From Chryseobacterium sp. VAUSW3 (GTDB taxonomy: Bacteria > Bacteroidota > Bacteroidia > Flavobacteriales > Weeksellaceae): DNA of 64,000 nt. Position numbers and translations under genes: made by a program. Positions 8,176-17,844 of this stretch are shown here, piece by piece (position 1 is the first letter of the stretch; every line of letters begins with the position of its first letter). The DNA lies in NCBI RefSeq assembly GCF_002205795.1, contig NZ_NIUY01000001.1, forward strand, positions 868,001 through 932,000, given 5' to 3'. The notes under the pieces are model-generated. The model worked only from the letters and a program-made list of their open reading frames with translations, was not told where the DNA came from and did no database searches.

Positions 8176-10212
8176 ATGCAGAAAATCTTAAACAATAAAC
8201 AGATCCTCCTCGTAGGAAATCCCAACGTAGGTAAATCAACCGTATTTAACCTGCTCTGCAACAAAAACCAGAAAACAGGAAATTATGCCGGAGTTACTGT
8301 AGCCAGCCATTCCGGAAAGTACGAATACAAAGGCGAAGAGGTAGAGGTAATCGACTTGCCGGGTTCATACAGTGTGTACCCAACTTCTGAAGATGAGGCT
8401 ATTTTTTCCAAATTTTTAGTCGAGGAACAGCAAAATTATTCGGGCGTTGTTTATCTTCTGGAAGCGTTAAGTATTAAAAGAGGTTTGCTTCTTTTTCAGC
8501 AAATTCAGGATTTGGGAATTCCTGTTCTGCTCGTTGTAAACCAAATCGACCAGGCAGAACGGAGAGGAATCAACATCAATCTCGAAGAACTTTCAAAAGA
8601 ACTGAATGTGCAGGTTTTGTGCACCAATGCCAAACAGAATCTGGGAATCGACGAACTGCGCGAAGCAATTTTCAAAAATAATTTTACCAAATCTGAAACT
8701 GTTTCTTTCGAAATTCCGCTGGAGCAGAAAGGGCTTGTCTTTAAAATATTAGCCGAAACAAAAGAAAGCAACCAGTATAAAGTATGGACGCTGCTTGCAT
8801 CCGATACCTATCTTGGCAAACTGGAATCGGTAAATGAGCAGATCAATCAGGATGAAATTAAATGCCTTGTTCCCAAGCGTTTACAGACTCAGGAAACCAT
8901 AAGACGTTACCAGAATATCGACCGGATTATTACTAAGGTTTTGTCGAAAAAAGCAAATTTCAAAGAACTTCTTACCGAGAAACTGGATAAAATTCTGGTT
9001 CACAAATTTTGGGGTTATATTGTTTTTGGGCTCATCCTGCTGCTGATATTCCAGAGTGTGTTTTTCCTGGCGGAATATCCGATGAACTGGATTTCCGATG
9101 CGTTCTTCTGGCTGTCATCTTTCACTGCAGAACATCTTCCGCAGGGACCAATCAATTCACTGATTTCGAATGGAATTATCCCGGGAATCGGTGGAATTGC
9201 AATGTTTGCCCCTCAAATCGGGATTCTTTTATATTTCCTGTATCTACTCGAAGACTCAGGCTATATGGCAAGGGTAATCTTCTTAATGGACCGGTTTCTG
9301 AAACCTTTCGGACTCAACGGCAAAAGTATTGTGCCTTTGGTTTCAGGTACTGCATGTGCCATCCCGGCGGTAATGTCGACCCGGAATATCGAGAATGTTA
9401 AGGAAAGACTCATCACCATTCTAGTTACGCCTTTTATGACGTGTTCGGCAAGACTTCCGGTTTACAGTATCATTATTTCTTTGGTCATTCCGGATCATTA
9501 TTTTCTCGGAATAAGTTATAAAGCGTTGGTACTGATGGGAATGTATTTCCTTGGTTTTTTTGCCGCGCTTTCTGCTGCACTTTTACTTAAAACGGTAATT
9601 AGAAACAAAACAAAATCGTTCCTTGTGATGGATTTACCTTCCTATAAGATGCCGCTTTTCGGGTACGATTTTAAATTAATGCTTAGCAAAGTATGGGAAT
9701 TTATCACCGGAGCAGGTAAAATTATTTTCTTCTTCAGCATCATTATTTGGGCATTCAGTTATCTAGGACCAAAACAAAATGAGAATGAAATGGTTGCAAC
9801 CGATGTGAAGTTAGAGCATTCTTATCTTGCCAAGGCCGGTAAATTTATTGAGCCTGCAATTGAGCCATTAGGATACGACTGGAAAATGGGTGTTGGCGTG
9901 CTGACAAGTTTTGTGGCCCGTGAAGTTTTTGTAGGAACACTTTCAACACTGTACAGTTTGGATGAAGAAGCTCCTGAAGAACGAATCATCGATAAAATGA
10001 GGAATGATACAAAACCCAATGGGGAAAAGGTCTTCAGTTTTGCTACAGGAATTTCTATCCTGATATTTTATGCGTTCGCAATGCAGTGCGCATCTACATT
10101 GGCCGTAGTTTACAGAGAAACAAAATCATGGAAATGGACTCTGATCCAGCTTTTCGGAATGTCGGGATTCGCGTATCTCGCTTCATTTATAACCTATCAG
10201 TTACTTAAATAA
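8176..10212 (+). CDS. feoB: FeoB, ferrous iron transporter with GTPase domain
   Basis: The 678-residue inner-membrane protein imports Fe2+. The N-terminal G domain shows G1 GNPNVGKS (14-21), G2 Thr41, G3 DLPG (60-63) and G4 NQID (122-125). A guanine dissociation inhibitor-like helical region follows, then about 8-10 membrane segments from residue 280 to the end. These include the two Gate-type halves, with Cys in SGTACAIP and MTCSARLP lining the putative path. Length is normal for short FeoBs without a C-terminal FeoC-like part. It lies in an operon with feoA and with the tiny Cys-rich protein that overlaps its stop. Confidence 0.97.
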   Translation: MQKILNNKQILLVGNPNVGKSTVFNLLCNKNQKTGNYAGVTVASHSGKYEYKGEEVEVIDLPGSYSVYPTSEDEAIFSKFLVEEQQNYSGVVYLLEALSIKRGLLLFQQIQDLGIPVLLVVNQIDQAERRGININLEELSKELNVQVLCTNAKQNLGIDELREAIFKNNFTKSETVSFEIPLEQKGLVFKILAETKESNQYKVWTLLASDTYLGKLESVNEQINQDEIKCLVPKRLQTQETIRRYQNIDRIITKVLSKKANFKELLTEKLDKILVHKFWGYIVFGLILLLIFQSVFFLAEYPMNWISDAFFWLSSFTAEHLPQGPINSLISNGIIPGIGGIAMFAPQIGILLYFLYLLEDSGYMARVIFLMDRFLKPFGLNGKSIVPLVSGTACAIPAVMSTRNIENVKERLITILVTPFMTCSARLPVYSIIISLVIPDHYFLGISYKALVLMGMYFLGFFAALSAALLLKTVIRNKTKSFLVMDLPSYKMPLFGYDFKLMLSKVWEFITGAGKIIFFFSIIIWAFSYLGPKQNENEMVATDVKLEHSYLAKAGKFIEPAIEPLGYDWKMGVGVLTSFVAREVFVGTLSTLYSLDEEAPEERIIDKMRNDTKPNGEKVFSFATGISILIFYAFAMQCASTLAVVYRETKSWKWTLIQLFGMSGFAYLASFITYQLLK

Positions 10213-10361
10213 TGGAAAACGCTTTAATTCTGCAATATTTGCTCGTCGCGGTAATTGTTATTTTTGCCGCTTACTCCATCTTTAAGATTTTAAAAAAAAC
10301 CTTTTCTCCCAATAAATTCAAAAAGGGGAAACCGGGCTGTGATTCAGATTGCTGTTCATAA
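10212..10361 (+). CDS. FeoB-associated Cys-rich membrane protein
   Basis: A 49-residue gene overlaps the feoB stop codon by one base (TAATG). It has one N-terminal membrane segment (about 5-24), a basic stretch (KILKKTFSPNKFKKGK) and a C-terminal cysteine cluster, CDSDCCS. This matches the FeoB_associated family of tiny proteins encoded just after feoB, thought to help or replace FeoC. Metal binding by the Cys cluster is inferred. Translation is probably coupled to feoB. Confidence 0.85.
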   Translation: MENALILQYLLVAVIVIFAAYSIFKILKKTFSPNKFKKGKPGCDSDCCS

Positions 10362-10391
10362 TCTGTTCACTTTACGTAGATTTTTTATTCG

Positions 10392-10399
10392 TAATTTTG
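10392..10399 (+). promoter_or_regulatory. Minus-7 promoter box of glmM
   Basis: TAATTTTG matches TAnnTTTG and lies 38 bases before the ATG of glmM, giving a short leader. Confidence 0.6.
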
Positions 10400-10437
10400 C
10401 CTCAGTTTAAATCAACCGTTTTAAAATCAATCATGCA

Positions 10438-11820
10438 ATGGCATTAATCAAAAGTATATCAGGAATCCGCGGAACCATCGGCGGTAAAGTAAACGAAAAT
10501 CTTACGCCGCTCGATGTGGTAAAATTCACTTCCGCATTTGGAACCTGGCTTCAAAACAATAAAAACAAAAAAGATTTAACGCTTGTTGTTGGTCGTGATG
10601 CCCGAATTTCAGGAGCAATGGTGAATTCTTTGGTTACCGCGACCCTTCAAGGATTGGGAATAAATGTGGTTGATTTGGGACTATCGACCACTCCTACAGT
10701 GGAAGTGATGGTTCCTGAACTGAATGCTGACGGTGGAATTATCCTTACCGCTTCACACAACCCAAAACAATGGAATGCGCTGAAACTTTTAAATGAAAAA
10801 GGTGAATTCATCAGCGGAGAAAACGGTGCTGAAGTTTTGGCCTTAGCTGAAAGTGAGGAATTCAATTATGCTGAGGTAGATGATTTGGGAAAATATGAAA
10901 CCAGAGACGATGGTTTTGCGATTCATATTCAGAAGATTCTGGATTTACCGATGGTGGATTCCGAAGCCATTAAAGCCAAAAAATATAAAATCGTTGTAGA
11001 TGCGGTAAATTCAACCGGCGGAATTGCGATTCCACAGCTTTTGGAGCATTTAGGCTGCGAAGTTATCAAACTTTACTGCGAACCTAACGGTCATTTCCCT
11101 CACAATCCGGAACCATTGAAGGAGCATTTGGGCGACATTTGCGAACTGGTGAAGAAAGAAAAAGCAGATTTAGGAATCATTGTAGATCCGGATGTAGACC
11201 GATTGGCTTTGGTAAACGAAAATGGCGAACTTTTTGGCGAAGAATATACCTTAGTTGCGGTGGCTGATTACCTTTTAAAAAATAAAAAAGGAGTAGCTAT
11301 ATCGAACCTTTCTTCAAGCCGTGCATTGAGAGATGTTGCTTTAAAGCATGATTCCGAGTATTTCGCAAGTGCAGTGGGAGAGGTTAATGTGGTAACTTTA
11401 ATGAAAGAAAAAAACGCGGTAATCGGCGGCGAAGGAAACGGCGGAATTATTTACCCAGATCTTCACTACGGAAGAGATTCACTGGTAGGGGTGGCATTAT
11501 TTTTAACGCATCTGGCTAACGAAAACAAAACAGTTTCTGAACTTCGAGCGACATACCCGAGCTATTTCATGGGGAAAAAGAAAATTGAACTTACACCGGA
11601 TATTGATGTGGATTCACTTTTAACTAAAATGGAAAAGGAATATCATAATGAAGAGGTTTCCACGGTAGATGGCGTGAAGATTGATTTTGAGAAAAATTGG
11701 GTGCATTTAAGAAAGTCCAATACAGAGCCGATTATCAGGATTTACACCGAAGCTTTTTCTCAGGAAGAAGCCGATAGTTTGGGAGACCAAATGATTACCA
11801 AAATAAAAAGCTTGATTTAA
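10438..11820 (+). CDS. glmM: Phosphoglucosamine mutase (GlmM-type phosphohexomutase)
   Basis: The 460-residue alpha-D-phosphohexomutase carries the phosphoserine loop TASHNP (Ser106), the Mg2+ loop DPDVDR, the sugar loop GEGNGG and the phosphate-binding loop RKSNTEP. GlmM turns glucosamine-6-phosphate into glucosamine-1-phosphate for UDP-GlcNAc, the precursor of peptidoglycan and lipid A. The RxSNTEP form of the last loop is also seen in phosphomannomutases/phosphoglucomutases, so sugar specificity is inferred rather than seen. The gene stands alone between the feo operon and a TPR gene. Confidence 0.85.
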   Translation: MALIKSISGIRGTIGGKVNENLTPLDVVKFTSAFGTWLQNNKNKKDLTLVVGRDARISGAMVNSLVTATLQGLGINVVDLGLSTTPTVEVMVPELNADGGIILTASHNPKQWNALKLLNEKGEFISGENGAEVLALAESEEFNYAEVDDLGKYETRDDGFAIHIQKILDLPMVDSEAIKAKKYKIVVDAVNSTGGIAIPQLLEHLGCEVIKLYCEPNGHFPHNPEPLKEHLGDICELVKKEKADLGIIVDPDVDRLALVNENGELFGEEYTLVAVADYLLKNKKGVAISNLSSSRALRDVALKHDSEYFASAVGEVNVVTLMKEKNAVIGGEGNGGIIYPDLHYGRDSLVGVALFLTHLANENKTVSELRATYPSYFMGKKKIELTPDIDVDSLLTKMEKEYHNEEVSTVDGVKIDFEKNWVHLRKSNTEPIIRIYTEAFSQEEADSLGDQMITKIKSLI

Positions 11821-11915
11821 AATCATCTTTTTATTAAATTAGATTATTAATAAAACGTTTTTCCGAAGTTTGTAAGCATGCTTCAAATTTTTGGAAATAA
11901 CACTGAGAATATAAA

Positions 11916-13286
11916 TTGGAAGAATTTTTTGAAAACGAACTCATTAGAAAGTTCGAAGAAATGGTAGAAAACAATGATGAGCTGTACTTCGAAACCGAAG
12001 AATACGAAGATATCATCATTTACTACCTTGAAATGGGCGACATTTCCTTCGCGGAAATGGCGACCAATTATGCGCTGAAACTTCATCCCAATTCTTTAGA
12101 ACTGAAAATTAAAAAGTTTGAGGTTTTGCTTGAACTCGAAAATTATACACAGGCCAAAGAACTGATGCAGGAGCTTCAGGAAGCTTCCATGGAAAGCACC
12201 GATTTTCTGGTGTGCTGTGCTAAATACTATTCGAATCTAGGAAACCCCAGACGCGCAATCACTTTTTGTGAAAGAGCGCTGGAATTGGAGGAAGAAGAAA
12301 ATTTCCTTCATAACTTCATCGCAGATGAATATGTAAATCTGGAAGATCCATTCAACGCGCTGAAACATTACAAACTGGCATTAAAGTATGACCAACAGGA
12401 CGAATATTCGCTCGAAAATGTAATGTTTTGCTATAATCAGCTGAGCAGAAGTGATGAAGCGATTGAGTTTCTTAACGGATATCTGAATGAGTTTGCTTTT
12501 TCTGAAACTGCTTGGTACGAATACGGACAGTTTTATTTCAACCGCAAAAATTATGAAGAAGCCATCCGTGGGTTCGATTATCTTCTAGCGATTAATCCAC
12601 AGGCTGTTGGCGTATATGCCAATAAAGCGGCGTGTTATGAAGCGATGGGCGAGTGGCTGAAAGCGGTGGAAGTTTATGAAGAAATGCTGGAACTGGAATA
12701 CACCAAATCCTTCACATTCTATAAAATCGGGTTGTGTTATAAAGAAAACAAACAGCCTGTTTTAGCGCTAAATGCGTTCCAGAAATCTTTAAGAGACGAT
12801 CCGCAGTTCTATCTTTCGATGATGGAGCAATCGTATATCTACGAAGAAATGGGCAGTATGAAAGAGGCGCTGCATTTTGCGAAAGAAGCTGTTTCGATGA
12901 ATGATAACAATCTGGATTATCAGAAAAGGCTGGCGTTTTTATATATCGACTCCGGACGGTTTGAGGAAAGTTTGGTTTGCTTGAAAAAGTTGGTAGATTT
13001 CGAGCCAAACCGGTTTTATAACTGGTACGCTTATTCAGAAGTTTTAATGCTCATCGGTGAATTTGAAGAAGCAATTACGGTTTTAAATCAGGCTACGAAG
13101 CTTCATAAACGTGCTGAAATTTATTATCAGTTGAGCAACTGCTATTTCCACATGAATAACCAGAAAGAAGGCAGAAAAGCCCTGGATGTAGCTTTAGATC
13201 TGGATCCCAATCTTCTCGAAGATATGAAACTGAAATATCCTTTCATTAAAGAAGAAGTTGAAAAAGTAAAAACGAAAAAGAAATAA
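11916..13286 (+). CDS. Tetratricopeptide repeat protein
   Basis: The 456-residue protein consists of helical TPR units almost throughout (for example GNPRRAITFCERALELEE and YEEAIRGFDYLLAINPQAVGVYANKAACYEAMGE-type segments, written here in part), with an acidic N-terminus and a basic end (KVKTKKK). TPRs bind other proteins; the partner is unknown. No signal peptide, so probably cytoplasmic. The only sensible start is TTG at 11916: a TGA stop lies in frame four codons upstream (11904-11906), and the next ATG (in EEMVENN) would cut off conserved-looking sequence. Confidence 0.85.
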   Translation: MEEFFENELIRKFEEMVENNDELYFETEEYEDIIIYYLEMGDISFAEMATNYALKLHPNSLELKIKKFEVLLELENYTQAKELMQELQEASMESTDFLVCCAKYYSNLGNPRRAITFCERALELEEEENFLHNFIADEYVNLEDPFNALKHYKLALKYDQQDEYSLENVMFCYNQLSRSDEAIEFLNGYLNEFAFSETAWYEYGQFYFNRKNYEEAIRGFDYLLAINPQAVGVYANKAACYEAMGEWLKAVEVYEEMLELEYTKSFTFYKIGLCYKENKQPVLALNAFQKSLRDDPQFYLSMMEQSYIYEEMGSMKEALHFAKEAVSMNDNNLDYQKRLAFLYIDSGRFEESLVCLKKLVDFEPNRFYNWYAYSEVLMLIGEFEEAITVLNQATKLHKRAEIYYQLSNCYFHMNNQKEGRKALDVALDLDPNLLEDMKLKYPFIKEEVEKVKTKKK

Positions 13287-13335
13287 TTTAAAGCATCAGC
13301 TATATTGGATTTGAACTTTAGATAAACCAATTAAA

Positions 13336-13365
13336 AAACCCCTGTCAATCATTTGACAGGGGTTT
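13336..13365. terminator. Bidirectional terminator between TPR gene and clpC
   Basis: A GC-rich stem built on CCCCTGTCAA and its inverse TTGACAGGGG with a short loop is flanked by A and T runs. It serves the convergent TPR gene and clpC. Confidence 0.85.
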
Positions 13366-13381
13366 ATTTATTTGAACACTT

Positions 13382-15901
13382 TTACTTTGCGCTCTGTTTC
13401 TTTTTTGGCGTTTCCGCGACCAAACCGTCTTTCTCTTCATTCACCTTCAGCATGATGGTTTCGCCTTCTGAAAGCTGTTTGTTGACAAGCATTTCGGCCA
13501 ACAAGTCTTCAATATATTTCTGGATGGCACGTTTCAGTGGTCTCGCACCGAAATCTTTGTCCCAACCTTTTTCGGCGATGAAATCCTTGGCATCCTGAGA
13601 AAGCTCTACATGATAATTAAGTTTTTCCAGACGTTTGTAAAGTTTAGACAGTTCCAGATCGATAATCTTGTTGATATGTTCTTTTTCAAGAGAGTTAAAG
13701 ATTACGATATCATCGATTCTGTTCAGGAATTCCGGCGCAAACGCCTTTTTCAGGGCATTTTCAATCGTGCTTCTTGCTCTTGCATCGCTGGTCGATTTTT
13801 TAGCAGAAGTTCCGAATCCTACGCCGTCACCGAAATCTTTAAGATCTCTGGTTCCGATATTTGAAGTAAGAATGATAATCGTATTTCTGAAATCTATTTT
13901 TCTTCCTAAAGAATCGGTCACAAAACCTTCATCCAGAATCTGCAGCAAAATATTAAATACATCGGGATGTGCTTTTTCAATTTCGTCTAAAAGTACCACT
14001 GCGTAAGGTTTTCTGCGAACTGCTTCAGTAAGTTGTCCGCCTTCTTCATAACCTACATATCCCGGAGGCGCACCAACCAGTCTCGAAACTGCGAATTTCT
14101 CCATATACTCACTCATATCGATACGGATCAAGGCTTCATCAGAATCGAAAAGTTCGCGGGCCATTACTTTGGCAAGCTCGGTTTTACCCACACCTGTTGT
14201 TCCCAGGAAAATAAATGTGCCGATCGGGCGGTTAGGATCTTTCAGTCCGGCGCGGTTTCTTTGGATAGCTTTCACCACTTTTTTCACTGCATCTTCCTGG
14301 CCAATCACTTTGCCATTCATCATTTCATCCATATGAGAAAGTTTGTCGAGTTCATTTTTACCGACTTTGGTTACAGGAATTCCACTCATCATGGATACTA
14401 CTTCGGCAACGCTTTCTTCGGTAACGACTTCTTTTTTCTCCTTCACATCTTTGTCCCAGGCTTCCTGAGCAATATTCAGTTCGATCTGTAGGCGTTCTTC
14501 TTCGTCTTTAAGTTTTCGGGCTTCCAGATAATCCTGAGCTTTTACCGCTTTCTGTTTCAGATCTTTAATCTCTTCGATTTTCTTCTCGTACTCAATGATT
14601 TCCGTAGGAACCTTCATATTTTTGATGTACACCCTTGATCCGGCTTCGTCCATCGCATCAATTGCTTTATCTGGAAGGAAACGATCGGTAATATATCGTG
14701 AAGTAAGGTTTACACACGCCAGAATTGCTTCGTCTGTATATGTAACGTTATGGTGATCTTCGTATTTGTCTTTCACCTGATTCAATATCTGAATGGTTTC
14801 TTCTACCGTAGTAGGTTCTACCATTACTTTCTGGAAACGGCGTTCCAAAGCCCCGTCTTTTTCAATATACTGTCGGTATTCATCTAAAGTCGTTGCACCG
14901 ATGCATTGGATTTCTCCCCTTGCCAAAGCAGGTTTGAACATATTTGATGCGTCTAAACTTCCGGTAGAGCTTCCCGCCCCGACGATGGTATGCAGCTCAT
15001 CAATGAATAGGATAACGTCACGGTTTTTTTCGAGTTCGGTCATGATGGCTTTCATTCTCTCCTCGAATTGTCCACGGTATTTCGTTCCGGCAACCAAACT
15101 TGCAAGATCAAGCGTAATTACTCTTTTACCGTAAAGCACACGCGACACTTTTTTCTGCTGAATTCTTAAAGCCAGACCTTCGGCGATCGCTGATTTACCG
15201 ACGCCGGGTTCACCGATTAAAAGCGGATTGTTTTTCTTCCTTCTTGAAAGGATTTGCGAAACTCTTTCAATTTCTTTTTCACGGCCAATCACAGGATCCA
15301 GTTTGCCGTCTCTCGCAAGCGCAGTTAAATCACGTCCGAAATTATCCAGGGTCGGCGTTTTGCTTTTCCCTGTGCCGATGTTTCCGGTAGGTTTACGCAT
15401 CTGCCCGAATTCTTCTCGCTCTTCGTCATCGTCGTAAGCGCTCATTTTCGGATCCTGTCCGGAGTTTTTAAGCATGGTCTGATACTCTTTGGTTACTCTT
15501 TCATAATCAATGTCATAAGAGCCTAAAATATTGGTTGAAGGGTCATCCGATTTATAAAGTATACCTAAAAGCAGATGAACGGTATTAATTTCTGAACCCT
15601 GATACTGTCTGCATTCGAGTTCTGACCGTTTTACTGCCTGATCGGCCATTTTTGTAAAAGAAATCTTATCGCTTTCTGCCGAAAACGGATTAAGTCCCGA
15701 CACCGACATGGTTTCGATTTTTCTTCTAATTTGCGTTAAATCTGCACCCAGATTTTGCAGGATATCCTTTGCAGAGTTCTCTGTCTTAATCATTCCCAAA
15801 AGGAAATGTTCTGTATTAAGAAACTCACTTTGCAAACGTCTTGCCTCTTTTTTACTTTGTTGGAACACCTGATCCAAACCGTTTGAAAATTTATGATCCA
15901 T
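13382..15901 (-). CDS. clpC: ClpC, AAA+ unfoldase of the Clp protease
   Basis: The 839-residue HSP100 protein unfolds substrates for ClpP. In order it has the N-terminal double Clp-N domain (1-150), AAA1 with Walker A GEPGVGKS (Lys236) and the Walker B stretch ILFIDELH, a UVR-type coiled segment (about 415-450, [15 protein letters not shown]) and AAA2 with GTTGVGKT (Lys573). The short middle domain with a UVR motif, rather than the long ClpB coiled coil, makes it ClpC. A VGF tripeptide in a loop of AAA2 fits the ClpP-binding loop. Single gene with a TAnnTTTG box 54 bases upstream. Confidence 0.96.
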   Translation of the reverse strand: MDHKFSNGLDQVFQQSKKEARRLQSEFLNTEHFLLGMIKTENSAKDILQNLGADLTQIRRKIETMSVSGLNPFSAESDKISFTKMADQAVKRSELECRQYQGSEINTVHLLLGILYKSDDPSTNILGSYDIDYERVTKEYQTMLKNSGQDPKMSAYDDDEEREEFGQMRKPTGNIGTGKSKTPTLDNFGRDLTALARDGKLDPVIGREKEIERVSQILSRRKKNNPLLIGEPGVGKSAIAEGLALRIQQKKVSRVLYGKRVITLDLASLVAGTKYRGQFEERMKAIMTELEKNRDVILFIDELHTIVGAGSSTGSLDASNMFKPALARGEIQCIGATTLDEYRQYIEKDGALERRFQKVMVEPTTVEETIQILNQVKDKYEDHHNVTYTDEAILACVNLTSRYITDRFLPDKAIDAMDEAGSRVYIKNMKVPTEIIEYEKKIEEIKDLKQKAVKAQDYLEARKLKDEEERLQIELNIAQEAWDKDVKEKKEVVTEESVAEVVSMMSGIPVTKVGKNELDKLSHMDEMMNGKVIGQEDAVKKVVKAIQRNRAGLKDPNRPIGTFIFLGTTGVGKTELAKVMARELFDSDEALIRIDMSEYMEKFAVSRLVGAPPGYVGYEEGGQLTEAVRRKPYAVVLLDEIEKAHPDVFNILLQILDEGFVTDSLGRKIDFRNTIIILTSNIGTRDLKDFGDGVGFGTSAKKSTSDARARSTIENALKKAFAPEFLNRIDDIVIFNSLEKEHINKIIDLELSKLYKRLEKLNYHVELSQDAKDFIAEKGWDKDFGARPLKRAIQKYIEDLLAEMLVNKQLSEGETIMLKVNEEKDGLVAETPKKKQSAK

Positions 15902-15955
15902 ATTTTTGATTCATTATTTAAGCATGAAGACTGCAACGAATCTTTTATGCCATAT

Positions 15956-15963
15956 CAAAGTTA
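15956..15963 (-). promoter_or_regulatory. Minus-7 promoter box of clpC
   Basis: On the minus strand TAACTTTG matches TAnnTTTG, 54 bases before the clpC ATG. A TTTTGG lies upstream but only about 12 bases away, so the minus-33 element is unclear. Confidence 0.6.
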
Positions 15964-16032
15964 CAAATACTTTACCAAAATTAAATAATGACTTTATGGC
16001 AGGATATATTTTATCATTCGGCTGAAAATGAC

Positions 16033-16040
16033 TACGTTTG
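16033..16040 (+). promoter_or_regulatory. Minus-7 promoter box deciding the start of the small membrane gene
   Basis: TACGTTTG matches TAnnTTTG. It lies between two in-frame ATGs (16028 and 16061), so transcripts from it would carry only the second, which is therefore the likely start. Confidence 0.6.
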
Positions 16041-16060
16041 TCTCCCTAAATTTTTTAATT

Positions 16061-16279
16061 ATGAGTCCGGAAATTACCAACTATATCGGCTACGCCGCTT
16101 CTTTCTTCGTTGTATTGAGTTTTGTGCTGAAAGACATCAAGAAAATCAGAATCGTAAATCTTATCGGATGTATTTTCTTTGTGATTTATGGGATTTACAG
16201 TAATTATCTGTGGCCTATTATTATTCCGAATGCCATTCTGTGCATTATTCAGGGGTATCATCTGGTAAAAAAAGACTAA
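16061..16279 (+). CDS. Small YgjV/SWEET-like membrane protein
   Basis: The 72-residue protein has two or three membrane segments (about 5-20, 28-45, 48-66) with the pattern YIGYAASFFVVLSFVLKD...IRIVNLIGCIFFVIYGI. This resembles the small YgjV-like/half-SWEET proteins, in which single triple-helix units assemble into transporters or have unknown roles. The later ATG was chosen because a promoter box sits before it. The GT4 glycosyltransferase gene starts 9 bases after its stop, so they are probably co-transcribed. Family match moderate, function unknown. Confidence 0.75.
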   Translation: MSPEITNYIGYAASFFVVLSFVLKDIKKIRIVNLIGCIFFVIYGIYSNYLWPIIIPNAILCIIQGYHLVKKD

Positions 16280-16288
16280 ATTTCTCTC

Positions 16289-17392
16289 ATGAAAGTTCTG
16301 GTAAGCGTTTTTAATAATTTATCTACAGACCAACGTGTTGAAAAGGTATGCAGAACATTGTCCGAAAACGGATTCGCCATCGAACTTATCGGGAATAACT
16401 GGGGTGGCTTGCCTGATCTGAGACGCGATTATCCGGTTTCCAGAATTATATTAAAATCCAAAATTCTGCGGTATGCTTATGTGGAATTTCAATGGAAACT
16501 TTATAAAGAACTGCTGAAGAAAGCTGATCAGCACACTATTCTCCTTTCGAATGATTTGGATACCTTACTGCCCAATTATATGGTTTCAAAAAAGCTGAAT
16601 ATACCTTTGGTGTACGACAGCCACGAGATTTTTACCGAAATGCCGTCGGTCAACGGCCGCTTTACCCAAAATATCTGGCGGTCATTGGAGTCTTTTATTG
16701 TACCCAAACTGAAATTTATGATGACGGCCAGTGAAAGTTACGCAGACTGGTTTCATAAGACCTACGGAATTGAAAGACCTGTTGTAGTGCAGAATTTCCC
16801 GCTGAAATCCGGAAATCCACAAGATTATTCTATAGTTAATTCACCAAAAGTAATTATTTATCAAGGGGTAATCAATCCATCCCGAGGTCTGGATAAGTTG
16901 ATCCCGGAAATGTATAAAATTGAAAATGCAGAACTCTGGATTGCCGGTGACGGACCTAAAAAGAAGGAATTTCAGGAATTGACTAAAAATTTAGGTTTGG
17001 ATGATAAAGTGAAATTTATTGGTAAAATTCTGCCGGAAAAACTCCGCGAAATCACCCAAAAAGCAGATTTAGGAGTAAGTATCGAAGAAAATAACGGGTT
17101 GAGTTATTATTTCTCAATGCCCAATAAAATATCAGATTATATTCAGGCAAGGATTCCCGTGGTGGTGTCAGATTTTCCGGAGATGAGGAAAGTTGCAGAC
17201 CATTTTAAAGCAGGTGAAAAAATCCGGGATTACAACGAACTTGCACAAAAAATTCAGTTGGTTCTTAATAATGGGAAACATTTTTATAAAGATGCTTTAG
17301 ATCATGCGGCCTCACAACTTTGCTGGGAAAACGAAGAACACAGATTACTTGGGCTTTTCGGTAAAATTAAATCCAGAACTCCTAAAAGCTAA
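16289..17392 (+). CDS. Glycosyltransferase, GT4-like
   Basis: The 367-residue protein has the two-Rossmann GT-B layout. The N-terminal half includes the DSHE segment (near residue 111) common in GT4 enzymes. The C-terminal half has GVINPSRGLDKLI and WIAGDGP, with a donor-binding region around SIEENNGLSYYFSMPNKISDYIQ. GT4 enzymes move a sugar from a nucleotide donor to envelope glycans or lipids; donor and acceptor are not readable here. No membrane segment, so cytoplasmic or membrane-associated. It follows the small membrane protein gene. Confidence 0.87.
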   Translation: MKVLVSVFNNLSTDQRVEKVCRTLSENGFAIELIGNNWGGLPDLRRDYPVSRIILKSKILRYAYVEFQWKLYKELLKKADQHTILLSNDLDTLLPNYMVSKKLNIPLVYDSHEIFTEMPSVNGRFTQNIWRSLESFIVPKLKFMMTASESYADWFHKTYGIERPVVVQNFPLKSGNPQDYSIVNSPKVIIYQGVINPSRGLDKLIPEMYKIENAELWIAGDGPKKKEFQELTKNLGLDDKVKFIGKILPEKLREITQKADLGVSIEENNGLSYYFSMPNKISDYIQARIPVVVSDFPEMRKVADHFKAGEKIRDYNELAQKIQLVLNNGKHFYKDALDHAASQLCWENEEHRLLGLFGKIKSRTPKS

Positions 17393-17397
17393 ATTCT

Positions 17398-17405
17398 TAT
17401 CTTTG
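17398..17405 (+). promoter_or_regulatory. Minus-7 promoter box of sufE
   Basis: TATCTTTG matches TAnnTTTG, 19 bases before the sufE ATG and just after the stop of the glycosyltransferase gene. Confidence 0.65.
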
Positions 17406-17424
17406 CACAAACAGAAATTTTAAG

Positions 17425-17844
17425 ATGACCATCAAAGAAAAACAGCAGGAATTAATCGAAGAATTTGCATTTCTTGAAGATTGGGAACAGAAATACGAAT
17501 ATATTATTGACCTCGGAAAAGAACTAAAAGGACTTTCTGAGGACAAGAAAACGGATGCCAACTTAATTAAGGGCTGCCAGTCTAAAGTCTGGATTGATGC
17601 CGAGTTCCGGGACGGTAAACTGTTTTTCGAAGCCGATTCCGACGGTATTCTGCCTAAAGGAATTGTTTCGTTGCTGGTTTCTATTTACAGCGGGCATACA
17701 ACCCAGGAAATACTGGATTCCGATTTTGACTTTATTTCGGAAATTGGGCTGCAGGAATTTCTTTCGCCTTCGCGTGCCAACGGCTTGATGGCCATGACCA
17801 AGCAAATTAAGTTTTACGCCGTTGCCTATCAACTTAAGAAGTGA
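17425..17844 (+). CDS. sufE: SufE-type sulfur acceptor protein
   Basis: The 139-residue SufE-family protein accepts sulfane sulfur from the cysteine desulfurase SufS and passes it to the SufB scaffold in iron-sulfur cluster assembly. The acceptor cysteine is Cys51 in IKGCQSKVW, the family signature. The rest of the fold is complete and of normal length. Its stop overlaps the GTG start of the GT9 gene by 4 bases, although the two roles are unrelated. The rest of the suf genes are not in this window. Confidence 0.95.
   Translation: MTIKEKQQELIEEFAFLEDWEQKYEYIIDLGKELKGLSEDKKTDANLIKGCQSKVWIDAEFRDGKLFFEADSDGILPKGIVSLLVSIYSGHTTQEILDSDFDFISEIGLQEFLSPSRANGLMAMTKQIKFYAVAYQLKK

Noticed and set aside
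13382-15901. ClpB disaggregase
   Set aside because: The middle region is short with a UVR motif and a VGF ClpP loop, which fits ClpC rather than the long coiled coil of ClpB.
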